This document shows positions 1-5,633 of a DNA stretch of 6,761 nt, one piece after another; positions within the stretch are counted from its first letter, which is position 1; every line of letters begins with the position of its first letter. Source of the DNA: Rhodoferax sp. GTDB taxonomy: Bacteria > Pseudomonadota > Gammaproteobacteria > Burkholderiales > Burkholderiaceae_C. The position numbers and the translations under genes are program-made. The stretch is taken from assembly GCA_030833685.1 (NCBI GenBank), contig JAURGS010000136.1:1-6761 (forward strand). Reading direction: 5' to 3'. Below the pieces are notes generated by a model. It made no database searches, had not been told where the DNA came from, and worked only from the letters and a program-made list of their open reading frames with translations.

Positions 1-1877
1 GCGCGGTCGAGTTCACTGATTTCAAAACGCGTCACTTCGTAGAACACGCCCTGGGCTAAGGCCTCTTCTTCGTTCAAGCCGACTCGCGCAATCTCAGGCG
101 CCAGAAATACCGCCTGCGGTACCACTCGCATATCGAGCTTGAAACGCCACAGCGTGCCAAACAGTGCATTTACGGTCGCGTACCAAGCTTGATGGGCTGC
201 AGCATGGGTGTGCTGGGTAAGGTCCAGCACGTCGCCCGCTGCGTAGATTGTTGGAACTGAAGTCTGCAAATACTCATTTACCTCCAAATGCCCGCTGGTC
301 TTAAACCCTAAGCTCTCAAGCCCCAGCCCCTTGAGCCGGGGCAGCCGCCCCACGGCGCACAGCAGCAGATCAAACTCCAATGGGTCTTCCCTTCCCTCGC
401 GTTCGATCCAAATCCGGTTAGCAGATTGACCTTTCTCAATGCGCAAGATGTTGGTGCCTAATTGAACCTGCACACCGTCGGCAGTCAGCGCTTCCAACGC
501 TGCAGCGCTAACTTCCCGATCTTCGCGCGGCAACAAGCGCTGGTTGCGTTGAATCAACACCACCGAAGAACCCAATCCCACGAAAGCCTGGGCAAGCTCA
601 CACCCGACGGGACCACCCCCGATGATCGCGATCCGCTTGGGCACCTCGGAGAGCTCGGACAGGCGTTGCCAAACCGTCTCGCTGGTCAGATAGTCCACCG
701 CTTCCAAGCCGGCAATCGATGGCACGACAGGCGCGGCGCCGGTAGCTAGCACAATCCGTCGCGTGCTTAAGCGCTGTACCTGTCCGTCCGAGGCTTGAAT
801 CTCGACATGCCAAGGGTCAACTATTCGAGCCCTACCCATAAAGACCTCGGCACCCAAATCGGTGTAGCGCTGGACGCTGTCATGGGGTGCAATAGATTGA
901 ATCACCGAGAAAACCCGAGCAATCACCTTCGAGAAATTAACCTGCACGGTGCCGGTCGATATCCCAAATGCCTGTGCCCGCTGTACCTGGCGGGCGATTC
1001 TGGCGCTCTTGATCAGTGCTTTACTGGGAACACAGCCGTAATTTAGGCAGTCCCCGCCCATCTGATGACTCTCAATCAAGGTAACCCGCGCCTTCACGGC
1101 GGCCGCTATGTAGGCGCTCACCAGGCCGGCAGCCCCTGCACCAATCACAATCAGGTTGCGATCAAACTGCCTTGGCTTCAATGCCCGCCATCTGGCCAAA
1201 GCCGCGTAATTGCGCCACCTTGCGATCGTCCATTTCATCAACCACGGGAACAAGGCCAGCGCAGAAAACGACAAGATGACGCCCAAAGAGGCGACTTCCG
1301 CGGGCGACTCAATCAACGCGATTTGCGTGCCTGCGTTGACGTACAAAACCGTGGCGGGAAACATGCCCAGCTGACTCACCCAAAAATAGGTTGGAATGCG
1401 AATGCGCGTCAGGCCCATGAGCAAGTTGAGCGCAAAAAATGGCACAACGGGAATGAGTCGCAGCGTCAACAAATACCAAACACCGTCCTTCTGAATCCCG
1501 TCATTGATGCCGTCCAGAAACTGACCGAAGCGTTGCACGACCACATCGCGAAGGAGAAAACGGGCAGTCAGCATGGCCAATGTCGCACCCACAGTCGAGG
1601 CCACCGAAACCAGCACGACACCGACACCCAAACCGAACATGGTGCCGGCAAGCAGGGTCAAGATCGTTGCACCTGGTAGTGACACGGCAGCACTCAGGAC
1701 ATAGATCAGAAAATAAATGACTACCGTCTGAGCTGGATGATCTTCAAAGGCGACCGTTAGGCTTTCACGGCTGGATTGAAAGTACGACCAAGTTAGAAAA
1801 CGTCCCAGATCGAAAAACAGGTAGGCCAGCAGCAGCAACGCAAGCAAGACAATCAAACCTGTTTTTTTATGCTTCAT
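1..1877 (-). CDS. TVP38/TMEM64 (VTT) membrane domain fused to an FAD/NAD(P)-dependent disulfide oxidoreductase (mercuric reductase/Lpd-like), C-terminus missing
   Basis: Reading the minus strand from ATG at 1877 gives 625 codons without a stop, continuing past the left edge. Residues 1-225 form a membrane part: hydrophobic segments near 6-25, 52-82, 84-103, 135-153, 170-185 and 196-214, with the VTT signatures SLPGATI (66-72) and RLIPVVPFFALN (140-151). Residues from about 240 form a class I pyridine nucleotide-disulfide reductase: FAD-binding GAGAAG (246-251), redox-active disulfide CLNYGC (Cys277 and Cys282) followed by VPSK, ATGAAP (378-383), NAD(P)-binding GGGPVG (420-425), and the second FAD motif AAGD (546-549). 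The dimerisation domain begins near 586 (VPQAVFLAPE) and is cut off, so the His-Glu pair and any MerA-type C-terminal Cys pair cannot be seen. Such fusions are often labelled mercuric reductase or dihydrolipoamide dehydrogenase, but the substrate is not shown by this sequence. The likely role is electron transfer to a disulfide or other acceptor at the inner membrane (inference). GAAAAGG at 1886-1892 lies 8 nt before the start. Confidence 0.93.
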   Translation of the reverse strand, partial: MKHKKTGLIVLLALLLLAYLFFDLGRFLTWSYFQSSRESLTVAFEDHPAQTVVIYFLIYVLSAAVSLPGATILTLLAGTMFGLGVGVVLVSVASTVGATLAMLTARFLLRDVVVQRFGQFLDGINDGIQKDGVWYLLTLRLIPVVPFFALNLLMGLTRIRIPTYFWVSQLGMFPATVLYVNAGTQIALIESPAEVASLGVILSFSALALFPWLMKWTIARWRNYAALARWRALKPRQFDRNLIVIGAGAAGLVSAYIAAAVKARVTLIESHQMGGDCLNYGCVPSKALIKSARIARQVQRAQAFGISTGTVQVNFSKVIARVFSVIQSIAPHDSVQRYTDLGAEVFMGRARIVDPWHVEIQASDGQVQRLSTRRIVLATGAAPVVPSIAGLEAVDYLTSETVWQRLSELSEVPKRIAIIGGGPVGCELAQAFVGLGSSVVLIQRNQRLLPREDREVSAAALEALTADGVQVQLGTNILRIEKGQSANRIWIEREGREDPLEFDLLLCAVGRLPRLKGLGLESLGFKTSGHLEVNEYLQTSVPTIYAAGDVLDLTQHTHAAAHQAWYATVNALFGTLWRFKLDMRVVPQAVFLAPEIARVGLNEEEALAQGVFYEVTRFEISELDR

Positions 1878-2136
1878 GGGCACTACCTTTTCTTGATAAG
1901 CTAAACCACAAAAGCTCACTCTTGCCCCATCTGAGCGGTCAATCTTGGACTCTTTTGTGCACAATCAACGATCGGTCGATTCTGGCATGAGCCGCAACGA
2001 CAAACTTCGTCAACAATCGGCCTGGTCAACACACTATCCTGTGTATGGCAGTGGAAAGCGGCAGGAGTTCAGTTGAGATAAGCTTGTTGAAAATTCTGAG
2101 CACCATAAAACGACACCGTGGATTCGCCGCCTACGA
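1878..2136. other. Divergent intergenic region between the reductase fusion and the cyclase gene
   Basis: This 259-bp gap separates two genes that point away from each other, so it should hold promoters for both. A ribosome binding site for the minus-strand gene is visible at 1886-1892. On the plus strand, TTGTTG at 2084-2089 followed 15 nt later by ATAAAA at 2105-2110 is a weak sigma-70-like pair before the cyclase gene. No strong -35/-10 pair was found on either strand. No RNA gene or credible short coding frame was seen. Confidence 0.4.
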
Positions 2137-4275
2137 ATGGAATCTGTGATGTCATTTAAGTTTCGATGGGCTTACCTGCTGCCACTGTTGCCAGTGCTGT
2201 TAGGTCTTGGGCTTTTGGTCATTGATACCAAGCCACAGCAGGCGCTGCGCAACAGCATATTCGACCAATACCAACGATGGCATCCGCGGGAGTACGTTCC
2301 AGCCCCAGTTCGGGTCATCGACATTGACGAGGCCAGTCTCGCGCGCCTGGGCCAGTGGCCCTGGCCACGCACAAAAATCGCCGAGATGCTCGACAAACTC
2401 GGGCAAGCCGGTGTGGCTGTCGTGGGCTTCGACGTACTTTTCCCCGAGGCGGACCGAACTTCACCGATAGCGGCAGTGAATTTATGGGCGCTGAACGGCA
2501 ATATGCGTAGCCAGCTGTTGGCACTGCCCGATCACGATGCCGTGTTTGCCAAAAGTTTGCAGCAAACGCCAGCAGTACTCGGATTTGCACTTGAACAAGG
2601 TGACGCTAGCCAGGCTGGTGACCCACCGCTTCAAAAAGGTCGCTTTATATACGCCGGGGAAGACCAGTCACGCTGGCTTTCCACGTACAGCCAATCGATT
2701 CGATCACTCCCGGCGCTCGAACAAGTCGCCAGCGGCAATGGGGCAGTGACGTTTGTTCCCGACGCAGACGGCGTTGTGAGGCGTGTTCCGCTGGTGCTCC
2801 AAGTTGGTAACAAGCCAGTTGGCACGCTTTCAGGAGAATCGCTTCGCGTCGCGCTCGGGGCTCGAAACGTGATCCTCAAGGGTGCCAGCGGCGCCAGTGG
2901 CATTGAAGAGGTACGAATCGGCAAACTGGTTATACCCACCAACGCGCGGGGAGAAATGTGGGTTCACTACACGCCACGCGTGCCAGAAAGGACAGTTTCT
3001 GCCTGGAAAGTCATGGCTGGTGAAATTCCACAAGAATTGCTTGCTGGTCATATCGCCTTGATCGGAAGTTCGGCACAGGGACTCATGGACCTTCGATTCA
3101 ATCCCTGGGGACTCTTTCCAGGAGTCGAGGCGCACGCCCAGGCCTTGGAGCAGGCATTAACAGGTCATTTTCTGGTCCGCCCGAGCTGGGCGCGGGGGCT
3201 GGAGACCGTGACCATCATGGTTTTGGGTCTTATTCTGGGTGTATTGACACTTCGCATCAAGGCGATAACCGCAGCTGGCGTCTGGTTGTTAACCAGCGTT
3301 TCTGTTTTGGGCGCAAGCTGGTGGGCCTACGTCAGTCATGGCATTCTTCTGGATGCGGCTACGCCGGTTATGGTGCTGGCTGCGACTTTCATCGTCAGCA
3401 GCCTTTGGCACCACTTTGCCAGCGAGCGCGAACAAGCGTGGATCAAGCAGGCTTTTTCCAGGTACGTGTCACCCAACCGTGTGGCACACCTGGTGAACAA
3501 CCCGGACGCACTCGCACTGGGCGGCCAGCGAAAAACCTGCAGCTTCATCTTCACCGACCTTGAGAGCTTCACCAGCCTGATGGAAAGCCGCGACCCCAGC
3601 GAGGCGGTAGCCTTGCTCAACATGTACCTGGACAAAATGATTGAAATCATTTTTGCGCACGATGGAACGCTTGACAGGATTGTGGGAGACGCGCTGGCGG
3701 TGGTTTTCTCGGCACCCGTGACACAGGAAGACCACCGCGCCAAGGCGGTTCGCTGTGCGTTGGCACTCGACGCTTTTGCCGACGAGTATTCAAGCAAACT
3801 CATCGCTCAAAACATTCCCTTTGGCAAAACCCGTATTGGCGTCCACAGCGGCGAGGTGATTGTTGGCAATTTTGGGGGTTCAACTATGTTTGATTACCGG
3901 GCCCTGGGCGACCCTGTCAATACCTCGGCTCGCCTAGAAGGCGTCAACAAACACCTGGGTACCCGCATTTGCATCTCGGAGGCCATGATTGAAGACAACA
4001 TGCCAATTGCGCTTCGCCCTGTTGGCAATCTGATGCTGATGGGAAAAAAGAAGGCGCTGCAGGTCTATGAGCCACTGGTTACCGAACGCTACGAACGGGC
4101 TGATTTGAACCAGTACATGCAGGCCTACGAAGCCATGGTCAACGAGGACCCACAAGCCAAAGGTTTGTTCGAAAAACTTCTAGCGCAATGGCCAGAGGAC
4201 CCTCTGGTTCGGCTGCACCTTGACCGCTTAAACAGGGGTCAAAGCGGCGACCTCATTCAAATGGAATCCAAATAG
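2137..4275 (+). CDS. CHASE2-domain transmembrane class III adenylate/guanylate cyclase
   Basis: This is a complete 712-residue inner-membrane receptor cyclase. A first membrane segment (about 12-29) is followed by a periplasmic CHASE2 sensor domain (about 33-350; VRVIDIDEASLARLG at 58-72, GFDVLFPEADR at 97-107, FPGVEAHAQALEQAL at 327-341). Three clustered membrane helices follow (about 354-373, 376-400, 402-424), then a linker (FSRYVSPNRV, 440-449) and a class III catalytic domain (about 466-645). The two metal-binding aspartates are present: Asp474 in FTDLESFT and Asp518 in IVGDAL, 44 residues apart. The transition-state Asn595 and Arg599 are in GDPVNTSARL. The base-selecting positions are Arg514 and Arg588 instead of the usual Lys and Asp/Thr, so whether it makes cAMP or cGMP is open. 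Residues 650-700 look like the TPR-like tail common in this family. The start is uncertain: ATG 2137 has no Shine-Dalgarno, while in-frame ATG 2149 (Met5) has GGA 7 nt upstream and keeps the whole membrane segment. CHASE2 is known as an extracellular sensor domain; its ligand here is unknown. Confidence 0.95.
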   Translation: MESVMSFKFRWAYLLPLLPVLLGLGLLVIDTKPQQALRNSIFDQYQRWHPREYVPAPVRVIDIDEASLARLGQWPWPRTKIAEMLDKLGQAGVAVVGFDVLFPEADRTSPIAAVNLWALNGNMRSQLLALPDHDAVFAKSLQQTPAVLGFALEQGDASQAGDPPLQKGRFIYAGEDQSRWLSTYSQSIRSLPALEQVASGNGAVTFVPDADGVVRRVPLVLQVGNKPVGTLSGESLRVALGARNVILKGASGASGIEEVRIGKLVIPTNARGEMWVHYTPRVPERTVSAWKVMAGEIPQELLAGHIALIGSSAQGLMDLRFNPWGLFPGVEAHAQALEQALTGHFLVRPSWARGLETVTIMVLGLILGVLTLRIKAITAAGVWLLTSVSVLGASWWAYVSHGILLDAATPVMVLAATFIVSSLWHHFASEREQAWIKQAFSRYVSPNRVAHLVNNPDALALGGQRKTCSFIFTDLESFTSLMESRDPSEAVALLNMYLDKMIEIIFAHDGTLDRIVGDALAVVFSAPVTQEDHRAKAVRCALALDAFADEYSSKLIAQNIPFGKTRIGVHSGEVIVGNFGGSTMFDYRALGDPVNTSARLEGVNKHLGTRICISEAMIEDNMPIALRPVGNLMLMGKKKALQVYEPLVTERYERADLNQYMQAYEAMVNEDPQAKGLFEKLLAQWPEDPLVRLHLDRLNRGQSGDLIQMESK

Positions 4276-4278
4276 ACC

Positions 4279-4298
4279 GGTTACTGACACCAGTAACC
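4279..4298. terminator. Perfect hairpin between convergent stop codons, possible bidirectional terminator
   Basis: GGTTACTG (4279-4286) and CAGTAACC (4291-4298) are exact reverse complements with a 4-nt loop, ACAC. The hairpin fills most of the 25 bp between the TAG of the cyclase gene (4273-4275) and the TAG of the minus-strand DUF3307 gene (4303-4301). There is no T-run on the plus side, and only a short CTATTT on the minus side. It therefore lacks the U-tract of a classical intrinsic terminator and may instead protect the 3' ends of both messages. The stem is seen directly; the function is inferred from its position. Confidence 0.55.
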
Positions 4299-4300
4299 AG

Positions 4301-4675
4301 CTACAACCATCCGATGGCGAAATAATTGCACATCAAGTGCAGGGTGTTGTCGGTGATGATGAACAACCATGCTGAGATGTACGGCGGCGTCCAATTAGGG
4401 TAGCCAGTCGGCGAGCAATCTTTCCATTTCAGTGAGGGCTGGTTAATCCAATTTTTTGCAAATATCAGATACCTGGCCAGGGCCAAGCGATCAATTAGCA
4501 AATGGGAACCCCAAATGAAGATCAGCGCATTGACCGATGTGGTCAGCAAAAGAAACGGCAAGGTGTAAACCGTGACATGCACAAGTGCTGGCGCCCAGCG
4601 CTTTGTTTTCTCGCGGGCCATCCAATCCGTTTGCGTCACATAGTCGCCCAGCAAGTGCAACAGTAGCTGTTCCAA
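4301..4675 (-). CDS. DUF3307 family small membrane protein
   Basis: This 124-residue protein matches my recollection of the DUF3307 family: an N-terminal LLLHLLGDYVTQTDWMAREK with the conserved His-x3-Asp and Gln-Thr-Asp pattern, a central HVTVYTLPF, then SHLLIDRLALARYL, and a C-terminal segment ITDNTLHLMCNYFAIGWL. Three hydrophobic stretches (about 33-44, 48-62 and 102-122) suggest an integral membrane protein. The start codon is TTG at 4675. An in-frame TGA lies 12 nt upstream, so no longer start is possible, and GAAAGGG (4683-4689) sits 7 nt before the TTG. The next in-frame ATG would delete the conserved HLLGD motif. The gene is convergent with the cyclase gene, ending 25 bp from it, and divergent from the FecR gene. 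The family has no established biochemical function that I know of, and none is assigned here. Confidence 0.85.
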   Translation of the reverse strand: MEQLLLHLLGDYVTQTDWMAREKTKRWAPALVHVTVYTLPFLLLTTSVNALIFIWGSHLLIDRLALARYLIFAKNWINQPSLKWKDCSPTGYPNWTPPYISAWLFIITDNTLHLMCNYFAIGWL

Positions 4676-4682
4676 CGTGAGG

Positions 4683-4689
4683 CCCTTTC
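4683..4689 (-). promoter_or_regulatory. Ribosome binding site that decides a TTG start for the DUF3307 gene
   Basis: Read on the minus strand, GAAAGGG lies 7 nt upstream of the TTG at 4675. The in-frame TGA at 4690-4688 overlaps this element, so translation in this frame cannot begin further upstream. This supports TTG as the true start. Confidence 0.6.
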
Positions 4690-4838
4690 AACCACGCGGG
4701 GTTGTATACATTCGGGCGATCATAGCAACCGAATGCTGGAATCTCGCACAGCGCCGCTCACATGACACCTTTTGGTGACAAATCGCCACTGAGGTGACCA
4801 ACGATAACTTAAAACGTCCCTAGAATACGAATGCGAAA

Positions 4839-4865
4839 GTCGGTCCCAAAGGCTCGGGCGGCGAC
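4839..4865 (+). other. Possible RNA stem-loop in the leader of the fecR-like gene
   Basis: GTCG (4839-4842) pairs with CGAC (4862-4865). Inside it G4843 can pair with C4859, and CCC (4845-4847) with GGG (4856-4858), around an 8-nt loop AAAGGCTC. T4844 and a GG at 4860-4861 are bulged. This gives a GC-rich, imperfect 8-bp hairpin about 110 nt before the FecR start. Whether it is transcribed is unknown; no riboswitch family could be matched with confidence. Confidence 0.3.
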
Positions 4866-4883
4866 GGATCTAAGTCTTGCGAA

Positions 4884-4901
4884 AAGTCAAGGGGTTGACT
4901 T
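4884..4901. promoter_or_regulatory. Perfect 7-bp inverted repeat upstream of the fecR-like gene, possible operator
   Basis: AAGTCAA (4884-4890), a GGGG spacer and TTGACTT (4895-4901) form a perfect dyad 72 nt before the FecR start. The right arm contains TTGACT, a good match to a sigma-70 -35 box. A further TAAGTC at 4871-4876 can pair with GACTTA at 4897-4902, giving a competing fold. A regulator binding site is a plausible reading but is inferred from symmetry and position only. Confidence 0.4.
4891..4901 (+). repeat. 11-bp direct repeat, copy 1 (upstream of fecR-like gene)
   Basis: GGGGTTGACTT here is identical to 5520-5530 upstream of the tolC-like gene. This copy is 72 nt before its start codon and the other is 103 nt before its own. 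Only the right arm of the neighbouring dyad is shared, so if it is a binding site the conserved unit is the GGGGTTGACTT part. Confidence 0.5.
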
Positions 4902-4973
4902 AAGCCAGTGGTCAATGGTCTTCAAAAAGAGTATCCTCTACGCATCGCGTCGAAACATTAGGAAGGAACCCCG

Positions 4974-5450
4974 ATGAATCTCTTCAGACACTTAGGAACC
5001 ATCCTTGTTCTGTGCATTGGACTCGCGGCTTCTGGCTTGGCCCATGCTGACAGCGCCATCGGATACGTCAAGACCTTGTCTGGCGATGCGTGGGTAAAGA
5101 CAGAAGGCAAAGATGTCAAGGCAGCCCCTGGCACGCCCGTTTACATGGGCAGCGTTCTGGTTACGAGCAAAAATGGCAGCATGGGTGTGACGTTCAAGGA
5201 CAGCACCCGCATGTCTTTCGGACCGGATACCCAGATGACGGTGGACGAATACCTCTACACACCTAACCAGAATGAGGGAAAACTCAAACTCAGCACCAGC
5301 CTGAGCAAAGGTACTCTTAACTACGTTTCGGGCCTCATTGCCAAACTGCAGCCAGATGCGGTGAGCGTCAAAACCCCCGGCGGAACCATTGGAGTGCGTG
5401 GCACACAGTTTTTCGTAAAGATTGCGCCAACTGCTGGCACACCGTCTTAA
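4974..5450 (+). CDS. Secreted stand-alone FecR-domain protein
   Basis: This is a complete 158-residue protein with a clear Sec signal peptide: NLFRHLG, then a hydrophobic core at 9-22, and an AHA/DS cleavage site after residue 25. The mature part is one FecR domain: start IGYVKTLSGDAWVK (29-42), AAPGTPVYMGSVLVT (50-64), GSMGVTFKDSTRMSFGP (68-84), SKGTLNYVSGLIAKLQP (111-127), and the closing signature TPGGTIGVRGTQFFV (134-148). It ends soon after that signature, as other short proteins of this type do, so it is probably not truncated. There is no N-terminal anti-sigma region, no transmembrane anchor and no neighbouring ECF sigma factor. A role like that of E. coli FecR in iron-citrate signalling is therefore not supported; a periplasmic structural or sensing role is inferred. 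AGGAAGGA (4960-4967) lies 6 nt before ATG. The tolC-like gene follows after 183 bp on the same strand. Confidence 0.92.
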   Translation: MNLFRHLGTILVLCIGLAASGLAHADSAIGYVKTLSGDAWVKTEGKDVKAAPGTPVYMGSVLVTSKNGSMGVTFKDSTRMSFGPDTQMTVDEYLYTPNQNEGKLKLSTSLSKGTLNYVSGLIAKLQPDAVSVKTPGGTIGVRGTQFFVKIAPTAGTPS

Positions 5451-5519
5451 ACAGGTCAGCTTGCGTCGGTGTTGACGCCACGCGAGCAGCGGGCCAAACC
5501 TCGATGTGAAGTGCCTGTT

Positions 5520-5530
5520 GGGGTTGACTT
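5520..5530 (+). repeat. 11-bp direct repeat, copy 2 (upstream of tolC-like gene)
   Basis: GGGGTTGACTT is identical to 4891-4901. Here the left dyad arm AAGTCAA is absent; the preceding bases are GTGCCTGTT. Confidence 0.5.
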
Positions 5531-5605
5531 TGCGAACCAGCAACAATTTTGAATGCACGCAAAGGAAGATTCATTTGGCGAAAAATAATATGGCATTTGG
5601 ACTCA

Positions 5606-5633
5606 GGGAGAAAAGCGTCTCGCTTTGACTGTG
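5606..5633 (+). promoter_or_regulatory. Distant Shine-Dalgarno with an intervening hairpin before the tolC-like start
   Basis: GGGAG (5606-5610) is the only purine-rich ribosome binding site before ATG 5634, and at 23 nt it is too far in linear terms. Between them AAAGCG (5612-5617), loop TCT and CGCTTT (5621-5626) form a perfect 6-bp hairpin. Folding it out leaves 8 nt (A5611 plus 5627-5633), an optimal spacing. A comparable looped-out arrangement is known for phage T4 gene 38. The pairing is seen; its use in initiation is inferred. Confidence 0.45.

Larger units (their letters stand above)
4676..4973. other. Divergent intergenic region before the fecR-like gene
   Basis: This 298-bp gap lies between the DUF3307 gene and the FecR gene. 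It contains a stem-loop (4839-4865), a perfect inverted repeat (4884-4901) and a strong ribosome binding site AGGAAGGA (4960-4967). Near-copies TGCGAAAGTC (4832-4841) and TGCGAAAAGTC (4878-4888) also occur. TATCCT at 4932-4937 could be a -10 element, but its -35 (TGGTCA at 4909-4914, 17-bp spacer) is poor. The TTGACT at 4895-4900 would be a good -35 but has no -10 at the right distance. No coding frame is supported here. Confidence 0.4.
5451..5633 (+). other. Spacer between fecR-like and tolC-like genes
   Basis: After the FecR stop codon, a short GCGTC/GACGC stem (5463-5467 with 5474-5478) has no following T-run, so a true terminator is not evident and read-through into the next gene is possible. 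The spacer also carries the second GGGGTTGACTT copy (5520-5530), a CATTTGG direct repeat (5572-5578 and 5594-5600, 22 bp apart) around an A/T-rich tract, and the initiation region of the next gene. No convincing -35/-10 pair was found. Confidence 0.35.

Noticed and set aside
1065..1679. 204-residue open frame on the plus strand
   Set aside because: It lies antisense to the reductase fusion, whose motifs are intact across this stretch. Its product is low in hydrophobic residues, rich in Gln/Arg/His and matches no family I recognise.
1..1877. Naming the fusion protein MerA (mercuric reductase)
   Set aside because: The diagnostic C-terminal cysteines are outside the window, there is no N-terminal heavy-metal-binding domain, and no other mer gene is visible.
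1907..1959. Inverted repeat CACAAAAG (1907-1914) and CTTTTGTG (1952-1959)
   Set aside because: The arms are 37 bp apart. An 8-bp match at free spacing in a 260-bp region is expected about every second time by chance.
3336..3803. 155-residue open frame on the minus strand
   Set aside because: It is antisense to the cyclase catalytic domain; the Ser/Ala-rich composition is what reverse reading of that domain gives.
4811..4870. c-di-GMP-I riboswitch candidate upstream of the fecR-like gene
   Set aside because: Only a loose resemblance to one segment was seen; the conserved CAGGGCAAACC and GACGCAAAGCC cores are absent.
4992..5558. 188-residue open frame on the minus strand
   Set aside because: It is antisense to the whole FecR gene, which has a signal peptide, domain signature and strong ribosome binding site. 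The antisense product looks like out-of-frame translation.
5572..5600. CATTTGG direct repeat, 22 bp apart
   Set aside because: The spacing of about two helical turns is suggestive, but a 7-bp repeat in a 180-bp spacer is expected by chance and no third copy supports it.
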